Of a stretch of DNA of 64,000 bases, positions 24,301 to 36,300 are shown piece after piece (position 1 is the stretch's first letter; each line of letters starts with the position of its first letter). The DNA is from Leucaena leucocephala (Eukaryota; Streptophyta; Magnoliopsida; Fabales; Fabaceae), in NCBI GenBank assembly GCA_037074615.1, contig CM073535.1:10765001-10829000 (forward strand), read 5' to 3'. Below the pieces are notes generated by a model, which saw only the letters and a list, made by a program, of their open reading frames with translations, had not been told where the DNA came from and made no database searches. A program made the position numbers and the translations under genes.

Positions 24301-27300
24301 AGTTTGGAAGTGTTTAGGTGAAATGGGGGTGATGTGGCTTGCTAAACTTTTTAATGTGATCTTAAGTTCTAAAAAAATGCCGGATGAATGGAGAAAAAGT
24401 ACTTTAGTTCCTATTTACAAAAATAAAGGGAATATTCAAAATTGTGCAAACTACAGGGGGATAAAGCTTATGAGTCACACTATGAAGTTGTGGGAAAAGG
24501 TAATTGAACACATGTTGAGATTAGAGACTGATATTACTGAGAATCAGTGTAGTTTTATACCAGGTAGGTCTACAATAGAGGCGATTTATTTATTAAGGGG
24601 GTTAATGGAAAGGTACCGAACTAAAAGAAGAGACTTGCATATGGTCTTCATTGACTTAGAAAAAGCATATGATCGAGTGCCAAGAAATGTGCTTTGGAAA
24701 GCTTTGGAAAAGAAAGGTGTACGCATGGCATATATCAAAGCAATAAAAGATATGTGTGAGGGGGTAACAACTACTGTAAGAACGTCTGCGGACGAAACAA
24801 AGGATTTTCCTATAAGGATTGGTCTACATCAGGGATCAGCTTTGAGTCCTTATTTATTTAATCTAGTAGTGGATATTCTAACTAAGCCTATTCAACAAGA
24901 AATCCCTAAGTGCATGCTTTTTGCGGACGATATAGTTTTTGTGGCGGAGTCAAGAGAAGAGATTAATTTTAAACTTGAGTTATAGAGAAGTACTTTAGAG
25001 TCGAAGGGTTTTCGTCTGAGTAGAAGTAAAACTGAATATATGCATTGTAATTTTGATAAGAGGCAAGTTAGAAGTAACTTAGAGGTTAGATTGGGAAACA
25101 AGTTATTCCACAAATAGATAAGTTCAAATATTTGGGATCAATGATACAGAAGGACGGTGAAATTTTGGAGGATATTCATCATAGAATTCAGGCCGGATGG
25201 TTTAAATGGAGAAAGGCTACTGGGGTTATATGTGATCGGAAAGTACCAGATAAAGTAAAAGGAAAATTTTATCGCACTGCTATAAGACCAGCAATGCTTT
25301 ATGAAAGTGAATGCTGGGTTTTAAAAAGACAACAAGAGCATAAAATTGGGGTAGCTGAGATGAGGATGTTGAGATGGATGTGTGGACATACAAGAAAAGA
25401 TAAGATTCGTAATGAACATATATGGAGAAGAGTTGGAGTGGCACCTATTGAAGAGAAAATGGTAGAGAACCGTCTTAGGTGGTTTGAACATGTACAAAAA
25501 AGGCCAAGGGATGCGCCGGTGAAGAGAGTGGATCAAATAGTATGGACACCGGTTAAAAGGAGTAGAGGAAGGCCAAAGAGAACGCTCAAAAAGATCATTG
25601 AACGGGATCTCCTGGTCAATAACCTATCTAAGGATTTAGTTTTTAATAGAGCACAATGGCTTCGTATGATCCATGTAGCTGACCCCATTTAATGGGACAA
25701 GGCTTGTTGTTATTGTTGTTGGATATACAAATAGACCCAGAACTTAATAAAATACAGTGAAAAATCGCAGGATTTTATAGCGACAATTTTCTATGAATCT
25801 TTCACTATTTTCATTGTCTGTCTTAATTTTCTCGTTTGGTTCAGTCCACTACCAACAATCAAACTCCAAGCTCTAATCTACAACTCGGTTTTGTTGATCT
25901 TTCTCAGTTTTAGTTCTCTCATTTGTCAGTGAAAGTATACCCATCAACCTGAAAGATTCTTGGTTCCTCTGCGATGTCGTTAAGAATGGTTCAGGGTATA
26001 ATTGAGGCAATGCTATATTATAATTTGATAGGATTAGACTTCATTTGAGTGTTTTCCTAATCCAGATTTAGTTATTATTATGGTAAATTCAAGATGAGCC
26101 TGGAGATTGGCAAACCATAACAATAGAAAGTAATCGGTGAAAAGAATGAGAGAAAAGCAGCACCTTCTTTTGGTCTTGTCCCTGAACTGCTAGGCTTTTC
26201 TTCATCTGTTTTTGGAGGCAATCTAGATTTCTGATTTACATCCACGCTGTCTGATTTCTGACCAGGGTATTGCTGGCTACAAGCTGACCCCATCCCAGTT
26301 TTGCCAGCCACAGCAACAGGCATACCGGTTCTAAAGTTAGAATCTCCATAACCTGCATGAGGCCACATTCAAGATGAGCCTGGAGATTGGCAAACCATAA
26401 CAATAGAAATTAATCGGTGAAAAGAATGAGAGAAAAGCAGCACCTTCTTTTGGTCTTGTCCCTGAACTGCTAGGCTTTTCTTCATCTGTTTTTGGAGGCA
26501 ATCTAGATTTCTGATTTACATCCACGCTGTCTGATTTCTGACCAGGGTATTGCTGGCTACAAGCTGACCCCATCCCAGTTTTGCCAGCCACAGCAACAGG
26601 CATACCGGTTCTAAAGTTAGAATCTCCATAACCTGCATGAGGCCACATTCATTGTCAAATCTATCCATCTATTCATGTTTTTGACGTGCATGCAATGCAT
26701 TAGGTGTCCGAATGTCTATGAATAGTTTAATCAAATTCTATTAGCAGTTAAAATTCTAATAGCAGGTCCATCATCATTTGCAAAAGATACATACTCTAAT
26801 GGAGAATATTCCTAAGAGAATCATTTAAAAGTGAATAAAACACTAAATGAACTAAGGAAAGAATCACTTCTGGGCTTCTGGCACCAAAGATTAGTGGCTA
26901 CAGTGCTTTTCTATAACACTTTTCATGGGGTGCAATATGTCCTAGGTTTCAGTCCTCAATTCTGGCTCCAATGTTGGACCGTAAGAAAACTTGCATCATC
27001 AAGTTTGGACATGAAATAGTTAGAGAACTTCACAGATTATCAGGCTCGATACCTTATCCAAGTATAGACAATGCGTTAAGAAACCGTTTAAGACTTGTTA
27101 TTATACGAAGAATATGTTAAAGGCTGAATTAGATATTTTCTGAATAATTACTTTCGGGACATTTTAGGAGTCTTTCCAGTAGAACAAGGGACCACTATGT
27201 CTGTTATGAGGTCCCCAACATTCAATTATGTTATTTCTTTGGTTGTTGCAGTCGGTTCAGAGTTTTAGGGGATTTTTTTTTTCTGAATATAATTGGTTAT

Positions 27301-30300
27301 TTTAATGTATTTCCACCTCTATAAATAGGCTAGAAATTTCAGAAACTAGTCAGATTGAAACAAAAGTTCTTTCACTCGTATGTGTAGATTCTGCTTCCTT
27401 AATTGGTCTGTTCTGCCATTGAACAAGTGACTCGAGAGTGCCACGTCCTGTCCAGTGATGAGCCAGAACTTATGTAGGTTCCAAATGCAATTCAAAATCT
27501 GCAGAAAGAGGGAGAGAAGCAGGTGGAGAAGACGGTTGTTGTCCATAAATAGGGCGGAGGAGTGAAACATCGAAGATAGGATGTATTTTGGAATCTGGAG
27601 GTAATTCATATGCAACCTGCCTGATCTTCCTTAAAATTTTGTAAGGGCCGAAAAACTTTGGAGACTTCTCATACTTCCTTCTAGAGAGTTATTTCTGACA
27701 AAAATGTTGCACACATAACCACGCAACATCACCCTCTTTGAATTCTAGTTCTCTTCTATGTCGGTTAGCGTAGGTTTTCATTTGATCTTGAGCATTACGC
27801 AAGATCTCCTTGAGCAGCTTGAGCATAGCATATCCAGTCTCCAATTCCTCTTCTTGTTTCACCTTTTGTGGTAATTATGTAAATAAATAATTATTGTAAA
27901 TAATTAAAATATTAAGAGGGATATGGGGAGAAAATCATGGATAGGACAGCAAAACTGATTTTGGAATATCACCATTTGATTTCCAACGTGATTATAGGAG
28001 ATCACCCTTTGTACTCTATAATTCGTTTGCTCTCTGTGAATGAGATTATTGGACTATACATAATCCAAAAGTCCATATGGTATCAGAGCCAACGGCAACA
28101 AAACTGCTACCGTAATTCAACATCGTTCCCTAATCAGGACGTGTGACAGAAAGCCTCTGGTCTAGCAAACTATAGCATTTGCAAGTGTCCTCAGGTCCTG
28201 CCAGCGAGTCAGTGACTTGCATCCAAGACCCGATAGTGTCATCCGTTCCCGCCGCCGACAATGTCCAATAAGTCGGGAAGTCTCCCGCGTCCGACATTGT
28301 CCAGGCATCCAAGACAGTGTCTTCTGTTCCCACCCTCGACAGTGTCTAGTGAGTCAAGAAGCCTCCCACGTCCGATGGTGTCCAGTAGCCTCCCGCGTAC
28401 AATTAACATCTTTTATTCCTACGAGACTTTTTTTTTTTGCTAGCAAGCCTAGTGTGAACATGTCCCTCTATACCCCGTAAGTCAATGCAGTGAGCCACAG
28501 TCCAGTACGCCAGCAAGCCTCAATTTTTCGCCCCACCAAGCCTTGTTTTTTGCCAGTGATGGAAAACTCATTTTTGGCTAATAATCATGCTACTACTGCC
28601 TTACATACCTTTATCCTACCAAATGGATTGTTGATACAGGGACTTCCGACCATATGACTTCAGAAGTCAATATTTGTGTGAATCCATGTCGATAACAGTG
28701 AGAAGAAAGACAGATAACTCAAGGTTCTGTGTAATTTTCTTTCTGTCTCTATTACTTTGCTACTCTGTTACATATATACACATATGGTATCCCGACTTAG
28801 GTGTGATTTACAGCATATAATCCGGGATTGATAAAATCACAACAATATCTCCTATAATCTCTCTTTTCCAATCCCTATAATCTCTCATTAAACTGAATAT
28901 CTTTAACACTCCCCCTCAAGTTGGAGCATAGATATTTATCATGTCCAACTTGCCAATTAGATATTCGAATTTATCTCGGGGCAACCCCTTTGTGAGCACG
29001 TCTGCTGTCTGTTCTTTTGAAGGGATATATTTGAGATCAATTGTCCCTGCATCGATATTTTCTCTTATGAAATGTCTATCTATCTCTACATGTTTAGTTC
29101 TGTCATGTTGGATTGGATTATGTGACATGTTGATGGCTGCCATGTTATCTGATTGTAGTCTAATAAGTAGCTCCATCGGCATTCTTAATTCTTCTAGTAC
29201 TCATTTTACCCATAGACCTTCACAGATTCCAAGAGCTATAGCTCTAAACTCTGCTTCAGCACTGCTTATGGCAACCACACTCTGTTTTTCGCTACCCCAG
29301 GTGACTAGATTTCCCCAGACATGTGTGACATATCCTGAAGTTGATCTTCTATCATCTTGGTCACCTGCCCAGTCAGCATATGTTAACATTTCCACATCTC
29401 TTTTGTCGGATCTCTTGAATAAGAGACCTAGCCCAGGGGAGCCCTTTAAGTATCTAAGGATCCTGTAAACTTCATTCAGGTGTTTCTGTTTAGAGTCATG
29501 AGAATGTTGGCTCACTACACTGACTGCATAAGCAATGTCTGGTCGAGTGTGAGATAAGTAAATCAATTTTCCCACCATGCGCTGATATTTCCCCATATCC
29601 ACAGCCTTCCCCAGGTCTTCAGTATCTCTTATTTTGTCGGCCCGTATAGGAGTATCACTTGGTTTGCAGCCAAGCATACCGGTTTCTTTTAAAAGATCTA
29701 GTATGTACTTTCTTTGTGAGATACTGATTCCTTCTGCAGATCTTGCTACTTCCATACCCAGAAAGTACTTCATTTTTCCTAGGTCTTTAACCTGGAATTC
29801 TTTGTTTAGTGCCTCCTTGATCCTGTTAACTTCTGTTGGATCATCACTTGTGAGGACAATGTCATCGACATAAACTGTCAATATCACAATTTTTCTATGC
29901 AAGTGTCTGAAGAATAGGGTGTGGTCACTTTGTCCCTGTGTGTAATCTTGTGCTTTGAGTACCTTGGTAAACCTCTCAAACCAGGCTCAAGGAGATTGTT
30001 TTAAACCATACAATAACTTTCTCAGTCTGCACACTTGATTTTCCTTTCTTCCAGGGAATCCAGGGGGCATTTTCATGTATACTTCTTTCTTTAATTCCCC
30101 ATTTAAAAATGCATTCTTGACATTCATCTGGTGTAGAGGCCAATCAAGGTTAGCAGCGAGGGAGAATAGAATCCTGATGGTGTTGAGTTTGGCCACTGGT
30201 GCAAATATCTCGGTGTAGTCCATGCCATAAACCTGGATGAAACCTTTAGCCACTAATCTCGCTTTATATTTATCCAGAGTTCCATTAACGCAATATTTTG

Positions 30301-33300
30301 GGGTGAATACCCATTTGCAGCCTACTACTTTCTTACCCTTGGGTAGCTTAACTTCTTCCCATGTTTTGTTGTTCTCTAAGGCCTCCATTTCTGTCATTAC
30401 AGCTTTCAAGAGCCTCATCTATACTTTCTGGTATCCTTATCTGATCAAGATGAGGTACAAAGGCACAATGTTTTGATGATAAAGCTTGATAAGAGACAAA
30501 CCTTTCTATGGGGTGTCTAGTACAAGACCTTTGTTGTTTTCTGACTGCAATTGGAAGATCAAGGTCTGTATTAAGCATATGGTTCCCATGGTTAGGATCT
30601 GCTCTTGGTTCACACTCTTGGGTTGTGTCAATTACTTGAGGAATATTACCTGTTATGTCTATGTCTCTACGAGTGTAGACTTGACCGCACCTGTTAGTAT
30701 CTTTCCCTGAACTAGTGTCCTCCTTACTTAGTTCTTCATGTATTGGCTCTTCAAGGATATAGATGCGATCAGGTTCATATTGAGGGTATATGGGTATGGG
30801 TTCAGTATCTAGTTAAGGGGCCTGAGGTTCTCTCCAATGCTCCCCCTGAATCGAGGTATAAAAGGGTACACTTTCACGGAAATGACATCACAAGTAATGT
30901 AGAGACGCTTAGAGGTAGGATCAAAACATTTGTAACTCTTTTGGTTCCCAGCAGGCCCTAGGTAAATGCATGACAGCTTTGGGGTGAAGTTTGAGGGAAT
31001 GATGTAGGTGAACAAAGGTGGTACATCCAAATACTCTCAAAGGTAGGGTATTGGCAAGGTAGGGTTTGTTGAAATGGTGGAAGAGAAATTGGAGGGGTGT
31101 TTGAAAAGACAACGGTTTGCAGGGCATTCGATTGATTAGGAAGGTACCGGTGAGAATAGCATCATTCCAATAGTAGGTAGGAACATTACTGCCAAAAAGA
31201 AGAGCACGAGCAATTTCTAGGATGTCTATTTTTTCGTTCAGCAATCCCATTTTGTTGAGGGCTATGAGGGCAAAAGCTTTTATGGATAATGCCTTGGGTT
31301 TTTAGGAAGGTAGAGAGTGGCTGATTAAAGTATTCGGTGCCATTGTCTGTATGAAGGATCTGAATTTGTGTTGAATTGTGTATAGATCATATTATTAAAA
31401 TCAATAAACGTTTGGCAAACTTCAGTTTTATCCTTTAAGAGGAAAACCCAACTAACACAGATATGGTCATCAATAAGGGTCATGAACCATTTTGAGTTGG
31501 TACAATTTGGAATACAGGATGGACCCCACAGATCACTATGGATAATGGAAAAAGGTTTGGATGGGTGATAAGAGATGCTTGGAAAAGAAGCACGATGGTG
31601 TTTCGCCAGTTCACATGAGTCACAATAAAATTCAAAATTTTTATTTGGGCAAATAAATGGGAACATCTTACACATAATAAAAATTAGGATGCCCTAATAG
31701 TTTGTGCCATAACTCCATGTCACTAGTTCTAGGGAGAAACACCTTATTACAGACAGATATTGCTGGATGATGACAATCATTCAGGTAATAGAGTCCATCA
31801 AGTTCTTTAGCAACACCAATCGTCGTCCCCTTGAGCAGATCCTGGAAGACACAATGAGTAGAAAAGAAATCAGTGTGACATCGTTCTCGTTTATTTAATT
31901 GGCTCACAGATAATAAGTTGCACTTTAGCTTAGGAACATGTAGAACATCGTGGAGTGTGAGTGTAGTTGAAACATTAATTGTACCACTACCAGCCACTAG
32001 AGAATCAGAAGCATCAGCAATTTTAACTGTGAGACGGGATTTGGCAGGTGTATAAGTTGAGAACAATGAAACATCATTAGTCATATGATCAGAAGCACCT
32101 GAGTCAATTATCCAACAAGGACCTTTAGCCTTACCTTTGATGGTAGCAAGGGCCTTAAAGAAATTACCTCTTTGAACCATACTAGCTTTAGGTTGCTGTT
32201 GCCGGGTCTAATTCTCAAGAGCAGTCAACCTTTCTAAAATAAGACCTAGTGGATCTGGTGCATGAGATGGGCCAATGTTCATTGGGCCTGCAGGAAATGG
32301 GCTGGTGTTGGGAAAGGGAACGCTTGAGGGCGTGACTCCAGCATGCATTGGGCCTACATGAAATGGATGTGTGCTGTGCAGTGGACCTGAATGCATGACT
32401 CTGTGAATTGGGCCTATTGATGCTGAAGCTAAGCCCATCTCCTCTGAATTAGATGCTTCAACTAGGTGCCGCTTCGGTCTGCGAGACTTAGGCTTCCAAT
32501 CCAGAGGCTTGCCGTAAAGATCCCAGCAGGTGTCCTTGGTGTGACCCATTTTCTTGCAATGTTCACACCTTGGGCGTTCTCTCCTAGACCCAGAATCAGT
32601 AACCCGAAAGGTGAGAGTGGAGGCGTCAGTGGACGGTGGCCGAGGAGCTCCATGGTCGGCAAGCATGACGGAGCGACGAGATTCTTCATCGCGCAGTAGG
32701 GCAAATGCCTCGGCAACGGAAGGTAGTGGGACGCGGCTGAGAAGGCGTCCACGAGCATCATCATAAGTGGCCTCAAGACCAACTAAGAATTCGAATAATC
32801 TCTCTTCCTCTAAGGCCCAACGATATTCAGCTGCATCGTCGGAGTCTTTCCAAGTGCATCGTCACCATGGCATATCTAATTCCTTCCATAGTGACGACTT
32901 CTCAAGGTAGTAGATATTAAGTGGATGGGAACCTTGCTTGATTGTCCATAGTCGTACCCGTAGATCAAACAATAGAGGCGCTGGGTCATTTGCCGTATGC
33001 TTCTTTCACAGCGACCCATATGGCGCTAGCGGAAGTGAGACTCATGAAGTTGCGTCGGCCAGCAGGGAGCATCGAGTTGAGGAGCCACGAGGCAACCAAG
33101 GCATTGTCAGATTTCCATCGTCGAAGAATGGCGACGTCGTTGGTGGCTGGCTGATCGTGGTGGATAAATTCAAGTCGATCTCTTCCATCAAGAGCAAGGA
33201 GCATGGACTGGCTCCAATCAAGGTAGTTGTCGCCGATAAGATGTTCTGGCACGATGAGAATAGCCGATCCTTCAAGGCCGACAACTTTGGTTGAGTGATG

Positions 33301-36300
33301 ACGTGACCCACCGTTGGACGAGACGGTGCCACAGATTCAGCAACGACAGGATGTATAGAACTGGCCGCTGGCTCTGATACCATGTGTGAATTCATGTCGA
33401 TAACAGTAAGAAGAAAGACAGATAACTCAAGGTTCTGTGTAATTTTCTTTCTGTCTCTATTACTTTGCTACTCTGTTACATATATACACATATAGTATCC
33501 CGACTTGGGTGTGATTTACAGCATATAATCCGGGATTGATAAAATCACAACAATATCTCCTATAATATCTTTTTTCCAATCCCTATAATCTCTCTCATTA
33601 AACTTCTCAATCCCTATAATCTCTCTCATTAAACTGAATATCTTTAACAATATTTTATTCCTATCTTCTTTTGCCTAGAAATCAATCCATTAAGACAATT
33701 ACAGGATCTTCTTCTCCTATAGCAGGCATTGAGACGGTCCATTTGTCAAACAAATTACATCTTGATTCTATTTTACATGTTCCACACTTGCCTTGTAATT
33801 TACTATTTATAGTAAGCTGACTAAACAAATCAATTGCTCTGCTCATTTCTTTCCATCTTATTGTGTTTTTCAGGATCTCTTATCGAGGATGATGATTGGC
33901 ACAACTAAAGAATATGAGGGTCTCTACTACCTTGATACTTCTACGGTAAGTGCTCTATATTGCAAAATAAGTGGCTTAATCTCGACTTCCAACGACAATG
34001 ATATTTTATTATGGCATAAAAGGATAGGTTATCCTAATTTTTTTTATTTACAAAAATTGCTGCCACATTTACCTTTGAATAAAAGTACTATTTCCTATTG
34101 TAATATTTATGAATTAGCCAAACATCATCGTCCTACGTTTTCGCCTTCTGCCTATAAGCCCACTCACCCCTTTTCAATTATTCCCAACGATGTCCGGGGT
34201 CCCTTTCATATTCCAAATCGTACTCGTTCCAAGTACTTTATTATATTTATTGATGATCACACACGCATGCTGGGTCTATCTGTTAAAAGACAAGTCCACT
34301 GTTTCTTTCGTGTTTAGAGTTTTTTCATCATGTCAAAAATCAGTTTGACACCACAATCCAAGTCCTTTACACGGATAATGGGTGAGAATATTTTAACCAA
34401 TCACTTGACAGTTTTCTTAAAACCAATAGTATTGTGCATAAAAGCAGTTGCCTATATAGTTCTCAACAAAATGGGATTGCCGAACGAAAAAACAAACAAT
34501 TCCTTAAAGTTGCCCGTGCACTCTTATATACCTGTCATATTTCAAAATTATTCTAGGGGATGTCATACTGCTACTCATTTAATTAACCTTTTTCCTAGTC
34601 GTGCTCTGTCCTTTGTTACTCCGTTAGATAAAGTTTGTGAGACCCATACGGTCTCTCACCTTGACTACACCTTACCGCCTCACGTCTTTGGTTGTTCTGT
34701 ATTTGTCTATCAACATCACCCACTATCTAAATTCGATCCCAGATCTGTCAAGTATATCTTCTTAGGGTACTTTAATTACCAAAAAAGTTATAGATGCTAT
34801 GACCCTAGCACTAAATATCTTTGTTAGCCGAGATGTCACATTTGCAAAACAAAAACTCTACTCTACTCAACCTTCCACTCAGGGAGAGAATTGGAGTGAG
34901 TTTCAGCTTGAGTGTCTTCTAGAATCCATACCTCCACTTGTTTCTATTCAGCTCCCTATATACCCATCCAATGTTATTACAAATGTTATGCAACACCTGG
35001 CAGACTCAAAAGTTTGATAATACTTGCTCAAGTAGAAACAAACAGGCAATTAGGTCCTCATACCTGAGGATATACCACTCGCTAAACCGGTGGAAGGTCC
35101 TGTGAATAATAATGAGCATACTTAGGCAACAATGACAGGTAAGGTAAATCTCCCTATTGCATTAAGGAAGAAACATCGGGCATGCACTAAGTATCCTATT
35201 AAGAAGTATGTGTCTTATTCCACTTTCTATAAATCATTACAGCTTTGTTACTAACCTTGATCAGATTCAATCACTAAAACTGTGTATGAAAAAAATACAA
35301 TGAGACAGTAATGAAAGAAATTAAAATACAGTAACGAAAGAAATTTAAGCATTAGAAAATAATGAGACATGGGAGCTCATTGAACTACCAGAACGAACAG
35401 CACCAGTGGAGTGCAAATGGGTGTTTACACCAAAATTTAATGCTGGTAGTTCATTAAACAAATACAAGGCAAGGCTAGTTGCCAAGGGGTTCAACCAAAC
35501 CTATGGAATTGACTGCAATGAGATATTTGCCCTAGTTACTAAGCTAAATACCATCCGGATTCTGCTCTCCATTGCTACGAATCTTGACTAGTCACTCTAA
35601 CAACTTGACATCAAAAACATATTTCTAAATGGTGAATTAAGGGAAAAGGTCTACATGAATCTCCCATCAGGTTTTAATGAAGGTAAAAGTGGTTAGGTAT
35701 ATAAACTGAAAAAAATCAATCTATAGTCTAAAGCAATCTCTACGGACTTGGTTTGATAGGTTCTCTACAATCTATGTTCTTGTGCAAAATATAGCAAGCT
35801 TCAAGACACCTATTCATTTTGGTTTGGCCATCCCTTGGTGGATAGTAAGCCAAGTTCATCTTCAATTGGGTTTGGCTTAATCTCAATAATTCTCACCAAA
35901 ATGCACTCATGAACAAAGAATCTCTATCAGAGACTATTGCGTGGCATACCATAGTTTCTTCGCAAGAACAACACCTACTTTCTTAATAGTAAAAGGATGA
36001 GCAAGGGTGATAAACAACCTGGATTTTTGGTTCTACACTCTACTCTATTTATATTTTCTATTTAAGTAGTATCAAGTGACTACCTTCAAAAGCTACGGGA
36101 CTAGAAGTTAGAAAAGCTAATTTTTTGCTTATGTTAAAAACTAAGAAAAAAAAAGTAGGATAGATAAATAAAAAATCACAAATAGATTAGAGTGTAGAAC
36201 CAAAAATCTGGGTTATTTGTAGTCATTGCTCATACTTTTACTGCTAAGAAAGTAGTTTTTTGTGAAGAAAATGTGCCTGTTATAAAATTTTGTTGCTATT

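Larger units (their letters stand above)
22550..25722 (+). mobile_element. RTE-type LINE, inactivated
   Basis: A non-LTR element on the plus strand, antisense to the host gene, inserted in intron 5. In order: a 5' region with GCCGGTCCCAAGCCCGGGTA, an AP-type endonuclease ORF, a reverse transcriptase and a C-terminal segment ending in ADPI-stop. It finishes in the GTTGTTATTGTTGTTG simple repeat typical of plant RTE 3' tails, rather than poly(A). Frameshifts split the polyprotein. The 5' border is approximate and no target-site duplication was settled. Confidence 0.8.
26087..26650. repeat. 280-bp tandem duplication containing exon 4
   Basis: Two head-to-tail units with an offset of 280 bp (26091 matches 26371; 26361 matches 26641). 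The only difference I found is one base near 26129/26409 (AAAG versus AAAT). The 4-bp word ATTC at the joints is a microhomology. Each unit carries a complete exon with acceptor and donor. The near-identity points to a very recent event. Confidence 0.95.
28675..33649 (-). mobile_element. Copia A, minus strand, nested in the plus-strand copia
   Basis: A nearly full-length copia of 4975 bp with both LTRs and a perfect 5-bp duplication ATATT (28670-28674 and 33650-33654). It interrupts the protease of the plus-strand copia: DTGTSDHMTS codons end just before it and the frame resumes after it. The primer-binding site is at 33370-33382. The polypurine tract CTTGAGGGGGAG is adjacent to the 3' LTR. 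Gag and pol survive only in several frames. It is closely related to copia C (49087-54071) and has the same orientation as the host gene. Confidence 0.92.
27867..35765 (+). mobile_element. Plus-strand copia, 3'-truncated
   Basis: A 5' LTR (27867 to about 28075) starts TGTGGTAATTATG and is followed by a primer-binding site at 28078-28090. Gag remnants and the start of protease (WIVDTGTSDHMTSE in corrected frame near 28625-28665) come before the nested copia A. The protease and integrase resume at 33655 and the reverse transcriptase runs to about 35760. There is no 3' LTR: reverse transcriptase abuts inverted gypsy sequence at about 35766. The two gypsy flanks do not meet at the same point in the parallel arm, so about 130 bp of gypsy and the copia 3' part were lost in one deletion. 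Confidence 0.75.

Noticed and set aside
28217..28480. Arg/Cys-rich ORFs in copia gag region
   Set aside because: They come from a short internal repeat in the decayed copia, not from an independent gene.
32466..33294. Plus-strand ORFs opposite copia A gag
   Set aside because: Shadows of the GC-richer gag coding strand.
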